64,000 nucleotides of DNA, from the NCBI GenBank assembly GCA_040880465.1, contig JBBDIK010000016.1, positions 1-64,000 of the forward strand. Direction: 5' to 3'. Each line of letters starts with the position of its first letter. Position 1 is the first letter of the stretch. Positions 1 to 9,647 of this stretch are shown here, in pieces. Below the pieces are notes generated by a model. That model was not told the origin of the DNA. It saw only the letters and a program-made list of their open reading frames with translations, and searched no databases. The translations under genes were made by a program, and so were the position numbers. This DNA is from JBBDIK01 sp040880465 (GTDB taxonomy: Bacteria; Actinomycetota; UBA4738; JBBDHU01).

Positions 1-310
1 GCGCCTTCGCCAGTGGCGGTAGCGGCCAAGCATGACTTCCCCCTTCGGGCGCCGGAACCTAAGGCTCCTGGCTTCGCGTCCCATCCTCGGCGGAGGGGTG
101 TCGCGGGCGGGGGCCCGGGAAGGCCCGCGGGCCGGAGTCTGGCTGATGCCGGGGCCCGTTTGCAAGTGGCCGGACCCGCGAGGTAGGCGTCGGAGCGGCG
201 CAGTGCGCATCGCGATCGTCGAGCGCGCAGCAATCCACATCGGGCCCGCCGAGGAGCACACCCGTACCCCTGCCCGGCGCTGCAGAGCTTTGGGCACGCC
301 GGGGGCCGGA

Positions 311-351
311 AAAGAAGAACCGGGGCGGTCCACGTTCTGGCGCCGCCCCGG
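311..351 (-). terminator. Possible Rho-independent terminator (leftward)
   Basis: A 9-bp perfect GC-rich stem pairs 320-328 with 343-351 around a 14-base loop. Read on the minus strand, the stem is followed by TTCTTCTTTT, the pattern of an intrinsic terminator. It would end a leftward transcript coming from the short minus-strand remnant near 603-719. No strong gene lies there now. Confidence 0.45.
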
Positions 352-602
352 ATCTTGGGCCCCTGGGAGGGGGGATATGGGCACGGGGCTGACTCCGTCA
401 GCATCCCCAATGCGTTTGCCGGAATTCTTGCTGCGGATCCTCAGCCGCACGTATCCCCAGGGTCAAGATCCCATCAAGCCGCGCTACTCACACCGCGAGG
501 CCCGCAGGTCGAGGGATGGCCTGAACTCCGCTGCCCTAGTCCGTGCGGTGGGCTTCCGAACACTCCGCGCAGTCGACCGTCTTGCAGCAAAGCGGAACCT
601 GC

Positions 603-719
603 CTAGAACGGCTTCGCGATCAGGATGTAGGCGAGCGGAACCACCGCGACGGCGCCGAGCACGACGAGCATCGAGCTTCTCGCTCCTGCATCCGAGCCTC
701 CCTCGATCCCGGTGGGTGG
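603..719 (-). pseudogene. Remnant: C-terminal tail with one membrane segment
   Basis: On the minus strand a frame opens after a stop near 722 and runs to a stop at 603. Its last residues are SSMLVVLGAVAVVPLAYILI followed by AKPF, a clear hydrophobic helix with a short polar tail. There is no good start codon or ribosome binding site. I read it as the C-terminal end of a membrane-anchored protein whose upstream part was lost, perhaps when the RHS region was inserted. It could also be a chance hydrophobic frame. Confidence 0.25.
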
Positions 720-917
720 CTAAACGCCAAGGGCGGGCCGATCGCCCACGGTGGCCGGTGCTGGCGCGCGTCGAGCGTCAAGGCAGTCGCCGGTGCCGTT
801 GTAGGCTAAGCGACCGACCTTCTGCCCTCCATCTGGGGCATTGAACGGTGCTCGGGAATCTTCGTATCCTCGGCGCCTCTGGGCCCGTCGGCCCCCCCCA
901 TGGGGAGTGCTTCCAGG

Positions 918-3900
918 ATGCGCCGCTCGCCACTTCGGCGAATCACGTCTCAGGTCGCTGTGCTCGTCCTCGTTTCGGCAGGACTCGCGGCGGTTCCCGC
1001 CCTTCCGGCGGCTGCCGAGTCGCCCTCGCCCGAGGAGCTGCTCGCTCCGGCGCAGGCCTTTCCCGCCCCGCTGCCGCTCGCCGAGCGCATCCCCGTCGCG
1101 GTTCGCTACCCCGAGATCGGTATCGAGAACCCGGCGCAGGTCACGCCGACGCTGCCTGAGGTGCAAGACCCGCAAGATGTCGTCGCGGGTCTCACCGAAA
1201 CGGGCAGCGGCGACGGATACAGCCTCTATGCCGAAGCGCCCGGGAAGCCCGCCCACACCGCGCTGCTGCAGGTGGGTTCCGAGCAACCACCTCCTCTTGC
1301 CCGTTCCGGCGCCGGGTGGTCCGGAACCTCGGGCCAGGCGTCGATCGTCCTGCCCCGGCACCTGTCTTCTTCCTCCCCGGTGCTTTCAAGCTTCGGGCAA
1401 GGCTCGATGAAGATCGTGCCGGTGGGTGCATCAAAGACCACCGGCCACGAGCGCCCGGACGCGATCGCCTATCCGAACGCCGAGCCGGGAACGACCTACA
1501 CCTACCGTCTTGTCCCCGGCGGCTACAAGGAGGACGTGCTGCTCGAATCGGCCCAAACCGACGCGGACCTTTCCTGGGCCGTTACGACCTCGGACCTCTG
1601 GCTCAGTCTCGATTCGGGAACCGTCCTCATCTCGGGCGCCTCCGGCCCCCTCGCCCAGATGCCCGCGCCCGAGGTCACCGACGCCGGTGGCGCCTTGACC
1701 GTCGCCACCTATTCCCTTTCCCCGCAGCCGGGCGGTTTCCTCTTGTCGGTCGAGATCCCGCAGGCGTTCCTTGCTGCCGCGGCCTTCCCGGTCACCGTGG
1801 ACCCCGGAGCGGTCACGCTTCATCCGGTCCGCGACGGCTACGTGGACGAGGCGAACCCGAACACGCGCTTCGAGAACGGCAATCAGCTGCTCGTCTCGGG
1901 CGCCCCCGGCGCGCGAAAGCACAGCTTCATCCGCTTCGACACGGATGACCTGGTGGTCCCGGGGCGCCTGGTCTACGAGGCGGACCTGATGGTTCGAAAC
2001 ATCACGCGCCAGCCGGGCGCCAAGGTGGATGCCGCCGGGGTTACCGCGGCATGGCCGAACCAGCTCAAGTGGTCGAACCAGCCCTCGGTCGGACCGGTCG
2101 AGGACGATGACAACGGGCCCGAAGGCTCGCTGTTCACCTTCGACGTGGGGGGCCTGTATCACCGGTATCTGTCTGGCGCGCAACAAGACGAAGGCGTGCG
2201 CCTCTCGGCGAGCAAGGACGCCTCCTTCCGCTCCAGCGAGGCAGGAGGCGCCGACCGACCGGCAATCGCCCTTACCTTCAACGACCTGCCTGCCTCCCCG
2301 GAGCTTCGTTCGCCCAGCAGTGACGTCGTGGAGACCGAGGCGCCGGCGCTAAGAATCACGTCGATCCCGACCGACCCGAACGGGGATCCGGTCCTTGTCC
2401 GCTTCCAGGTCTCGACCTCGCCAACGGCCTTCGCGGCCAACGTGGTCGTCGAATCACCCTTCACGGATCAGCGCACCTACAACGTCGCGCCCGGGATCTT
2501 GATGGATGGCGAGACCTACTACTGGCGCGTGCAGGCCAGGGACGTCTGCAACCCGCCCTCAGGCCTCTGCTCGCTCACCGACGCCGAAGGCACGCAGCAC
2601 GCCGCCCCGTCCTCGGAGGTCCGGGCGCTGCAGATCGCGCTCGCCCACCTCGGGGCGGACGAGTCATACCCCATGTGGACCCATGATGCCGGCAGCGGCA
2701 TGATGCTGGGAGTCAACGAATCGAACGGCAACGCGTACCTTTCCCTTCCCTTTGACACCCGCCAGAGCAGAAGCGGCGACATCGCTTTCGGCCTCACCTA
2801 CAACTCGAAGGACCCAGGCGACGCCGGGCTCGGTGCGGGTTGGGACCTCTACGCGGGACCCGATGGCCAGGAACTCCCGGTCCGCGTCAAGGAACTGAAC
2901 CCCGCGCCCTCGACCGGCGTGAAGCTGATCCTTTCCACAGGCGAGCGGCGCTACTTCACCCTGCGCGACGAGCGAGCCCGGTCCTACGCGCCCGTGGGGG
3001 CGGGAACCGGCGAGATGGACAAGGCAGAAGACGGCACCTACATCTACGAGGCCGCAGATGGCGGTACGTACACCTTCGATGCCGAGGGGCGCCTTTCGAC
3101 CGCCCGCTTCGCCGGGACCGACCCGGATGCCGCAGCGGCAGGCGAGGTCTTGAGCTACGCCTACAACGCGCAGGACCGCATCACCTCGCTCATCGACGGG
3201 CTCGGGCGAGCGATCACCTTCACCTGGACTCCGGGGGCAGCGGGCACGCTCGATGCCGTCTCGACCTGGGACGGCGCCCTCTTCGGCGTGAACGTGAGTT
3301 CCGATGAGATCGAGGTGATCAACCCCGCCGGGGACCAGGTCGAGGCCAAGCGGAGCTTCGGGCTGCTCACCGAGGTCCGAGACGGTGAAGTCGTTTCACG
3401 CGGCAACACCGGGTGGCTGCTCACCTATGACGAGGCCCTGCGCGTCGCCTCGGTCAAGGCTCCCGACGGCGGAGCAGCCACCAGCTCCACGCCCTGGGGC
3501 TTCGAGTACCAGGGCCCCTTCCACGGCCAGACGGCCTCGACCACCTTCGTCACCGACCCGCGCGGGCCGCTGACGGGTGATCCGGGCGACTTTCAAGCCA
3601 TGCTCGAGTTCAACACCGTCGGGCTCCCGATCCGCGAGACGGGGCCCGCGGACCAGACCGGGTACCTGCCGGTCAGGACCATGCTGTATGACGCGAACCA
3701 CAACCTCCTCTGCGAGCGCAGCCGCGAGGCGAATGCGCGGATGCTTCGCGCGGACCCGTCGGACTGCGAGATGGATGGCCTCGGGACCGAGTACTCCTAT
3801 CAGCCGACTGCCCCGTTCCGCCAGACGTCGATGACGCGCGCGGCTTCGGACATCGGTGCGGGCGACCGGGCCGATTCGAGCTCTGACTACGATTCGAACG

Positions 3901-6900
3901 TGACCGGCGCCAAGGTCATCACGTTCGATACGGCGGACCTCTCGGGAGAGCCCGTGGATCAGCGCCACTGGCAGGGGCCGATGTCAGAGTCCTTCGGCAC
4001 GGGCGGACCTCCGGGGGTAACGAGCGGCAATTCCTGGTCGATGCGCTTCCGCGGGTACCTGCACAACGACTCGGGCACCGACCAGACCTACCGCTTCCGC
4101 TTCGCGACCAACGACGGCGTGCGCCTGGTGGTCGCCGAATCGGTGCTGCTGGATTGCTTCGCCGACAACCAGAACGCCGCCAGTCCGAACTGCGGCAACG
4201 CCGCGAACCCATCGATCACGCTTCCCGAGGGCTTCTGGCCGATCCAGATCCGCTACGGGGACCTGACCGGCACCGCCTCGTTCGATTTCGCATGGAACGG
4301 TGGGGCGGGGAACACGTTCACCAACATGGCAGAGGGCGACATCGCCCCGCGCGTGGGACTTCCGACCGACGAGGAGTCCGCTCCGGTGCAGGACGGCTCG
4401 CGGCTCGATGCCGATGTGACCTTCGCCGGGGACGCCAAGATCACCCGCATCGCCTCGCGGATCGTCGAGTCCGACGGGGACCAGGACCGGCCCGCAGAAT
4501 CGGACGCAGACGAGTTCGGAAGGCTCGGGGCCGAGCGTCTTGCCGCGGGGCTGCCCGAGGAGTCAGAGACGACCTACGAGTACGCGTCGGACTCGATGTG
4601 CGCGACCCACGAGGTGTCCCCGACCGGCGCCGCTACTGACCGGACCTGCAACGCGCGCGGCCAGGTTACGCAGGATACCTTCCACGTGCGTGCCGTCTTC
4701 GACCAGCCTGCGCAGGACCGGACGACGACCTACCAGTACGATACGATGGGGCGCCTGCTGGTCGAGGACCCCCCCGGCGATGCGATCACGACCCATTCCT
4801 ACGATGATGCGGGCCGCGAGGTTCAAGCAGACATGCTCGTTGACTCCTCCCCCGTCCAGCACCAGGGCACAGATTCCACTTTCGATGATTCGGGGCATCT
4901 CACCGTGCAGACCGCGACGGACGCCGGCACGGTCATCTACACCCACGACTGGGCTGACAACGAGATCTCTGCGACCGACCCACGCGACGACGCCTTCGTT
5001 ACCCAGACTACTTTCGACGCGCTGAACCGAGAGATCGCGGTGACGCGCCCGAGCGGCCTGATGACTACGACCGAGTACGTGCTCTCCGAAGGCGGGCTCT
5101 ACGTGAACGAGATGCGCGAGACCGACCCCGCGGGGGTGGCGTCGGTGACAGCGCTTGACGTGCTCGGGCGCGAGACGAGCTACCGGACCGGTTCCTTTGA
5201 TGCCGAGACCTATTCCTACGACGAGTCAGACAACCAGGTCCAGATGGTGGATGCCGCTGGTGTTGCGACGAGCGAAGACTTCAGCGCGTTCGGAGATTTG
5301 CGCGAGACCAGGGTCCCGTTCCAGGGGCCCGGGGATGCGGTCACGACGCGTCAATACGACGCCCAGGGCCGCGAGATCGAGCTGGATGGCCCGCGCTCAG
5401 GGGTCGATGATCGACTCGCGTTAGGCTACGACCAGGACAGCAGGTTGACGAGCGTGCAGCAAGCCGGACTGCCGGTGCCCAACACCAATCAGATGGCCTA
5501 CGACGATGCGGGCGAGATGGTGCGGATCGCCCAGCCGATGCAGCCCGGCCAGGTGATGGTCCGCACATTCTCCTTCGATGAGCGCGGGAACCAAGTCACC
5601 TCGACGGATGCCCGAGGCACAACGACCATGGACTACAACGCCGCCAGCTGGGAGACGGGTCGGAGCACAGCGAGCGGATTCTTCGTCTCTTCGGCCTACG
5701 ATGCGCAGGGCAGGCTCACCTTCACGCGCATGCTCGGTAACGGCTACACCGACCCCCCGATGTTCGCCTGCCGGATCTGCGCCAAGACCTTCACCTTCGA
5801 CGAGGCAGGCAACATGGCATCGGCCCGTCGGGACGGGATGGTGGTGGACCTTTCTTACGATGAGGACAACCGCCTCGTCACGGTGGATGCGACCAACAGC
5901 GGCGGGGTGCCGGCCTCATTCGACGAGACGGCGTACGTGTTCAACCCGATCGACGGGCACCTGGATGCGGTCACGACCCGAGCGGGTCAGACGAGCTTCG
6001 GATACAACGCGAACGGGCTGCTTTCTGCGGTGACGGATCCGTTCACGGGCCAAGTCACGAGCTATTCCTACGACTCTGCCGGGCGCGTCATCGGACGGAC
6101 GGACCCCGCGCAACTCACCTGGACCCGGGCCTATGAGCCGGCGACCGGCCTGGTGGATACGCAGACCATCACGGGACCCCCTGGCACCGTCGCTGACTTC
6201 GATCTTTCCTACGACGAGGCCGGGAACGTCGTTTCGCGCCTTGAGAGCGTCGCCGCACCCGGCGGGGGCCTGACGCCGGGCTCAGGGAACTGGACCTACT
6301 CCTACGACGACCAGAACAGGATGGTCGCCTCGACCGATCCCGACGCCCTCACGACGGCCTACGGGTTCGACAACACGGGGAACCGCACGAGCGTGCAGGT
6401 CGGCACCGACCCGGCGGTCACCACGGCCTACGACGACGCCGGGCTTCCGCTTTCCGAGTCAGACGGGACGGCGTTCACGCACGACGCGATCGGGAACTTG
6501 CGCTCGATCGACGAGCCGGGCGGAGCGACCGGAGACCGCTGCTACTGGTATGACGGCTTTGACCTACTGCGGTCAGTTGCCTTTGGCGCGACGGCCGGAT
6601 GTAATGAAGCGGTCGGGGATGTCGTTTGGGATCATGATCCGCTCGACCGGGTCTACCAGCGCCTGAAGGCCCCCGGGGGCCCGGTTCTCTCAAACACCCT
6701 TCACTTCTACGAGGGGACGGGCGAGATGCTCTCTGCCGAGGAGGAGGCGGGCGCAGCTTCGCCGACGACGATGTATGCGAATAGCCCATTCGGCCCGCTC
6801 GCGCAGTCGGATGGGCTCGACACCGCATTCTTCACTAGAGACCTGCACGGGGATACGATGAGTCTCGTGGACACAGCGGGCACGGTGACCGGATCGCAGC

Positions 6901-7523
6901 TGTACTCGCCCTGGGGCGAGCCGACCGGTCAGTCCGGGAACGATTCCGTGCTCGGGTTCCAGTCCCAGTACACCGACGCCGATACCGGATTCGTGGATAT
7001 GACGACGCGGGTGTATGGGCCGGGGCTGGGGAGGTTCACATCGCGGGACGCTCTGTTCGGGGACGCGACGGCCCCAGCGAGCCTGAATCAGCTGTCATAC
7101 ACGGAAGGAAACCCAATCTCGTGGTCGGACCCAACGGGCCTGAGTCGGGTATACCACCACGGGTGGGTGAAGGCGACGGTCGAGGAATACGTCAACATCA
7201 CGGTGAATACTGTTTTCGTCGATGTCTACTACTGGCGGAACGGGTTCACCGTCAAGGGCACAGGGAAGGCTGAGAGGCATTGGGTCGACGTGCCGGGCTT
7301 ATGGACAATGCAGCGAGAGGCCTTCACGAAGCACTTCACGAAAGGTTCCTACATCTGGGCTTACGCAAGGGTCCACTTCCATAGTGATGTCTTCCCCCGA
7401 CCAGACTACGACCTGTCAGCCGAGTTCAGGGCGGATCCCGGGCCGAGGGCAATTTGTACGCTTTCCGATGGAAACCTCCCACTCGGGTGGGGGACAAGAT
7501 GTGAGTCGGGAATCTACTACTGA
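918..7523 (+). CDS. Giant secreted RHS/YD-repeat protein with variable C-terminal tip
   Basis: Encodes about 2,201 residues. I chose the ATG at 918 because GGGGAG lies 10 bases upstream; an in-frame ATG at 900 has only a C-run before it. A Sec signal peptide (MRRSPLRR then a hydrophobic stretch to LPAAA) is followed by a DNRLRE-like module (about 300-460), a bacterial-Ig/fibronectin-like stretch, then from about 600 the start of the RHS shell. YD repeats (YDxxGR, YDEAGN, YDDAG) run from about 745 to 1995, interrupted by a PA14-like insert at about 995-1135. The RHS core signature ends with RVYGPGLGRFTSRD and NPISWSDPTG at about 2045-2074. Residues 2075-2201 form a different C-terminal tip rich in aromatic residues with two cysteines near the end. 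In RHS families this tip is the toxin, enclosed in the YD-repeat cocoon; its activity is not recognisable here. The gene directly downstream is a candidate immunity protein. Confidence 0.9.
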   Translation: MRRSPLRRITSQVAVLVLVSAGLAAVPALPAAAESPSPEELLAPAQAFPAPLPLAERIPVAVRYPEIGIENPAQVTPTLPEVQDPQDVVAGLTETGSGDGYSLYAEAPGKPAHTALLQVGSEQPPPLARSGAGWSGTSGQASIVLPRHLSSSSPVLSSFGQGSMKIVPVGASKTTGHERPDAIAYPNAEPGTTYTYRLVPGGYKEDVLLESAQTDADLSWAVTTSDLWLSLDSGTVLISGASGPLAQMPAPEVTDAGGALTVATYSLSPQPGGFLLSVEIPQAFLAAAAFPVTVDPGAVTLHPVRDGYVDEANPNTRFENGNQLLVSGAPGARKHSFIRFDTDDLVVPGRLVYEADLMVRNITRQPGAKVDAAGVTAAWPNQLKWSNQPSVGPVEDDDNGPEGSLFTFDVGGLYHRYLSGAQQDEGVRLSASKDASFRSSEAGGADRPAIALTFNDLPASPELRSPSSDVVETEAPALRITSIPTDPNGDPVLVRFQVSTSPTAFAANVVVESPFTDQRTYNVAPGILMDGETYYWRVQARDVCNPPSGLCSLTDAEGTQHAAPSSEVRALQIALAHLGADESYPMWTHDAGSGMMLGVNESNGNAYLSLPFDTRQSRSGDIAFGLTYNSKDPGDAGLGAGWDLYAGPDGQELPVRVKELNPAPSTGVKLILSTGERRYFTLRDERARSYAPVGAGTGEMDKAEDGTYIYEAADGGTYTFDAEGRLSTARFAGTDPDAAAAGEVLSYAYNAQDRITSLIDGLGRAITFTWTPGAAGTLDAVSTWDGALFGVNVSSDEIEVINPAGDQVEAKRSFGLLTEVRDGEVVSRGNTGWLLTYDEALRVASVKAPDGGAATSSTPWGFEYQGPFHGQTASTTFVTDPRGPLTGDPGDFQAMLEFNTVGLPIRETGPADQTGYLPVRTMLYDANHNLLCERSREANARMLRADPSDCEMDGLGTEYSYQPTAPFRQTSMTRAASDIGAGDRADSSSDYDSNVTGAKVITFDTADLSGEPVDQRHWQGPMSESFGTGGPPGVTSGNSWSMRFRGYLHNDSGTDQTYRFRFATNDGVRLVVAESVLLDCFADNQNAASPNCGNAANPSITLPEGFWPIQIRYGDLTGTASFDFAWNGGAGNTFTNMAEGDIAPRVGLPTDEESAPVQDGSRLDADVTFAGDAKITRIASRIVESDGDQDRPAESDADEFGRLGAERLAAGLPEESETTYEYASDSMCATHEVSPTGAATDRTCNARGQVTQDTFHVRAVFDQPAQDRTTTYQYDTMGRLLVEDPPGDAITTHSYDDAGREVQADMLVDSSPVQHQGTDSTFDDSGHLTVQTATDAGTVIYTHDWADNEISATDPRDDAFVTQTTFDALNREIAVTRPSGLMTTTEYVLSEGGLYVNEMRETDPAGVASVTALDVLGRETSYRTGSFDAETYSYDESDNQVQMVDAAGVATSEDFSAFGDLRETRVPFQGPGDAVTTRQYDAQGREIELDGPRSGVDDRLALGYDQDSRLTSVQQAGLPVPNTNQMAYDDAGEMVRIAQPMQPGQVMVRTFSFDERGNQVTSTDARGTTTMDYNAASWETGRSTASGFFVSSAYDAQGRLTFTRMLGNGYTDPPMFACRICAKTFTFDEAGNMASARRDGMVVDLSYDEDNRLVTVDATNSGGVPASFDETAYVFNPIDGHLDAVTTRAGQTSFGYNANGLLSAVTDPFTGQVTSYSYDSAGRVIGRTDPAQLTWTRAYEPATGLVDTQTITGPPGTVADFDLSYDEAGNVVSRLESVAAPGGGLTPGSGNWTYSYDDQNRMVASTDPDALTTAYGFDNTGNRTSVQVGTDPAVTTAYDDAGLPLSESDGTAFTHDAIGNLRSIDEPGGATGDRCYWYDGFDLLRSVAFGATAGCNEAVGDVVWDHDPLDRVYQRLKAPGGPVLSNTLHFYEGTGEMLSAEEEAGAASPTTMYANSPFGPLAQSDGLDTAFFTRDLHGDTMSLVDTAGTVTGSQLYSPWGEPTGQSGNDSVLGFQSQYTDADTGFVDMTTRVYGPGLGRFTSRDALFGDATAPASLNQLSYTEGNPISWSDPTGLSRVYHHGWVKATVEEYVNITVNTVFVDVYYWRNGFTVKGTGKAERHWVDVPGLWTMQREAFTKHFTKGSYIWAYARVHFHSDVFPRPDYDLSAEFRADPGPRAICTLSDGNLPLGWGTRCESGIYY

Positions 7524-7534
7524 GGAGTAGGGAA

Positions 7535-7771
7535 ATGGGAGGGCGGTCGTTTCGCTTCAGCGCCGATATTGATCGTTCTGCGGCGACGTGGTTCGTTCTC
7601 GCGGCACTCGCCCTTTGTTTGGGCTTGGTGGTGTGGTGGACTGCATTTGTAGCGATTCCGATGTCAGTGATATTCCTCATCGTGGGTGGCGTTCGGCTAT
7701 CGCAACGGCGGCGGGGGCGGCGCGAGGCCGCTCACGGCACCGGCACAGCCGAGGACGAGCGTCAGCCCTAG
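7535..7771 (+). CDS. Small membrane protein, candidate RHS immunity protein
   Basis: 78 residues starting 11 bases after the RHS stop, with GAGGAG at 7522-7527 overlapping that stop. The middle (WFVLAALALCLGLVVWW then TAFVAIPMSVIFLIVGGV) reads as two closely spaced membrane helices; the tail is short and basic. RHS and CDI toxins are normally followed at once by a cognate immunity gene, so position argues for that role; no family is recognised. A membrane immunity protein would fit a toxin acting on or across the membrane, which is inference. Confidence 0.6.
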   Translation: MGGRSFRFSADIDRSAATWFVLAALALCLGLVVWWTAFVAIPMSVIFLIVGGVRLSQRRRGRREAAHGTGTAEDERQP

Positions 7772-7961
7772 TTGAGAGGGCGGGTCTGCCCCCACGCCGG
7801 TTGACTCCTTGGTCAAGCTCACCGTTTTCAGCGCCTGGGGTCTTGAGAAAAAGCTCGATGCAGTGACTGAGTAGGCTGGGCTCGGTCGAGGATTTGCCCA
7901 GGTCACGGGCTGATGGGGTCGGAAACCCGGAATCTCGGCCTATGACCTGTATCATCGCGCC

Positions 7962-9017
7962 GTGCTGTTCTCGATCCTCTACTCCATCGTCAGACTGTTC
8001 CTGCGCATCGCGCCGAATGGCGACGCGCGCGAGCGAGAGGCCGAGATCCTCGTTCTTCGCCACCAACTCGCGGTACTGCGTCGGCAGAACCCGCGGCCAA
8101 AGCTCCATCGGCGTGACCGGATGTTGATCGCGGCCCTCGCTGGCATGCTCCGCCCGGAGCGCTGGCACGGTTTTCTGATCCAGCCGGCAACGATCCTTCG
8201 CTGGCACCGTGATCTGGTCCGGCGCAAGTGGACGTTCAAGCACAACAAGGTCGGCCGCCCGCCACTTGAGCCGGCGCTCGTTTCGTTGATCATCCAGATG
8301 GCCAAGGACAACCCAAGGTGGGGCGTGATCAGGATCAAGGGCGTGCTCCAGGGCCTTGGCTACCAGGTGGGTGCAACGACGATCAGAACGATCCTTCGCC
8401 GCTGCGGCATCAAGCCCGCTCCTCGCCGAGACGGCCCCACCTGGGCTGAGTTCCTGCGGCTGCAGGCTCGGGGGATCATGGCGTGCGATTTCTTCACGGT
8501 CGAAACGGCATCTCTTCGAACCCTTTACGTGCTGTTCTTCATCGAGCACGGATCAAGGCGCGTCCGGATCACGGGGGTAACCCGCAACCCCAGCGGGGAC
8601 TGGACCACCCAGCAGGCACGGAACCTCGCCATGGACGGGAACCTCCAAGGTGCCTCGTTCCTCATCCGCGACCGAGACACGAAGTTCACCCGCTCCTTCG
8701 ACGAGGTGTTTTCGACCGAGGGCGCCCAGGTGATCAGGTCGCCGGTGCGATCTCCCAAAGCCAACGCCATCGCCGAGCGCTTCGTGCGAACGATCCGCCA
8801 CGAGTTGCTGGATCAGGTGATCATCCTTGGACCAAGGCACCTCAGAGCTCTGCTCGACGAGTACGAGGCTCATTACAACTCTCAGCGTCCTCACCGCGGG
8901 ATCGAGCTTTACGCACCCGAAACGATCGGCACTGACGTTACGCCCGTCCCGGTAGAGCAGATCCGGCGAGCCCGAGCGGTCGGCGGCCTTATCAGCGAGT
9001 ACCGGGTCGCGGCATGA
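7962..9017 (+). CDS. DDE (rve-type integrase core) transposase
   Basis: 351 residues from a GTG start. N-terminal basic helical region, then helix-turn-helix-like segment (RPPLEPALVSLIIQMAKDNP and WGVIRIKGVLQGLGY), then the retroviral-integrase catalytic core. The DDE triad is visible as D in ACDFFTVE, D in IRDRDTKF and E in NAIAERFVRTIRHE; the HYNSQRPHRGI block typical of IS3/IS481-like transposases follows. It appears full length and is a single frame, unlike classical two-frame IS3. I could not find convincing terminal inverted repeats. An internally deleted relative lies at 23757-23903. Confidence 0.85.
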   Translation: MLFSILYSIVRLFLRIAPNGDAREREAEILVLRHQLAVLRRQNPRPKLHRRDRMLIAALAGMLRPERWHGFLIQPATILRWHRDLVRRKWTFKHNKVGRPPLEPALVSLIIQMAKDNPRWGVIRIKGVLQGLGYQVGATTIRTILRRCGIKPAPRRDGPTWAEFLRLQARGIMACDFFTVETASLRTLYVLFFIEHGSRRVRITGVTRNPSGDWTTQQARNLAMDGNLQGASFLIRDRDTKFTRSFDEVFSTEGAQVIRSPVRSPKANAIAERFVRTIRHELLDQVIILGPRHLRALLDEYEAHYNSQRPHRGIELYAPETIGTDVTPVPVEQIRRARAVGGLISEYRVAA

Positions 9018-9055
9018 CGAGCGAGCATCCGGTCCCTCCCCCGGACTGAATATCG

Positions 9056-9400
9056 ATGATTAACAGGGCGGCTTTGATCCTTCGCTACAACCAAGCCTTC
9101 GTTGACTGGATCAACGCCGTCGATCCTTCCACGCGCTCCCACGTCCTTAGCCGTGACGAGGTGAACGATGAGCACACCATCTATCTTCTGGACGGGGTCG
9201 AAAGTGAAGAGGAACTGCAAGACTGGCTGAAGGCCAATCACCAAGCGCTATTCGAATCCGAGCTGCAAGGCTGGTACACCGATCCGGCCCTGTGGCCGAA
9301 GGATCGCTCGATGGAACTGCTCAAGCGCTGGTGCTCGTTGGAGCTTCACACCGTGGTGGTGGACACGGGCAGGTCCAAGATCCGAGACGACGAGACATAG
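9056..9400 (+). CDS. Conserved hypothetical protein
   Basis: 114 residues, soluble, acidic. It resembles a widespread small bacterial family of unknown function in which an N-terminal RYNQAFVDWINAVDP is followed by an EELQDWLKANHQALFESEL helix, a GWYTDPALWPKDRS block and a C-terminal ELHTVVVDTG strand. That resemblance is from memory of the sequence pattern, not a search. It follows the transposase by about 40 bases on the same strand. Function unknown. Confidence 0.7.
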   Translation: MINRAALILRYNQAFVDWINAVDPSTRSHVLSRDEVNDEHTIYLLDGVESEEELQDWLKANHQALFESELQGWYTDPALWPKDRSMELLKRWCSLELHTVVVDTGRSKIRDDET

Positions 9401-9448
9401 CGGAGCTATGCTTGGAACCAAGAGAACTGTCGTCGGCTATGGTTTCCG

Positions 9449-9521
9449 ACCCCAACAGGGGATTCGAACCCCCGACCCTTCATTTAGCAGATGAATGCTC
9501 TATCCCCTGAGCTACACGGCC
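9449..9521 (-). tRNA. tRNA-like gene, anticodon GCU, acceptor stem broken
   Basis: Read on the minus strand: D arm GCTC/GAGC, a perfect 5-bp anticodon stem TTCAT/ATGAA with loop CTGCTAA (anticodon GCT in DNA), and a T arm GGGGG-TTCGAAT-CCCCT. The 5' acceptor strand GGCCGTG does not pair with the 3' strand GTTGGGG. GCU normally reads serine codons in a tRNA with a long variable arm, but here the variable loop is only GGGTC. So the cloverleaf arms are good but the whole is chimeric or decayed and is probably not functional. Confidence 0.5.
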
Positions 9522-9647
9522 TGCATCACACCGCTTCGCCCAGCGAGGGCACCACCTGCCGCAGTCGGTTGTCGCCCTGAGCCTTTGCCCGGGGCGAACC
9601 ACGCTAGGCCCCTGGAACCTCGAACTCAAATCGGGCAGACTTGGGCG

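Larger units (their letters stand above)
1..917. other. Gene-poor left end
   Basis: No convincing intact gene was found in these 917 bases upstream of the RHS gene. Open frames here on either strand have no plausible protein composition or ribosome binding site. Two items inside it are listed separately: a hairpin that would act as a terminator on the minus strand, and a short minus-strand reading frame ending in a hydrophobic segment that looks like the tail of a lost gene. Confidence 0.5.

Noticed and set aside
7962..9017. Transposase as the integrase responsible for the tRNA-flanked segment
   Set aside because: It is a DDE enzyme outside the repeats; tRNA-site integration is done by tyrosine or serine recombinases.
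9292..9510. Frame ending in NRGFEPPTLHLADECSIP
   Set aside because: Translated tRNA T arm and anticodon region, antisense to the tRNA-like gene.
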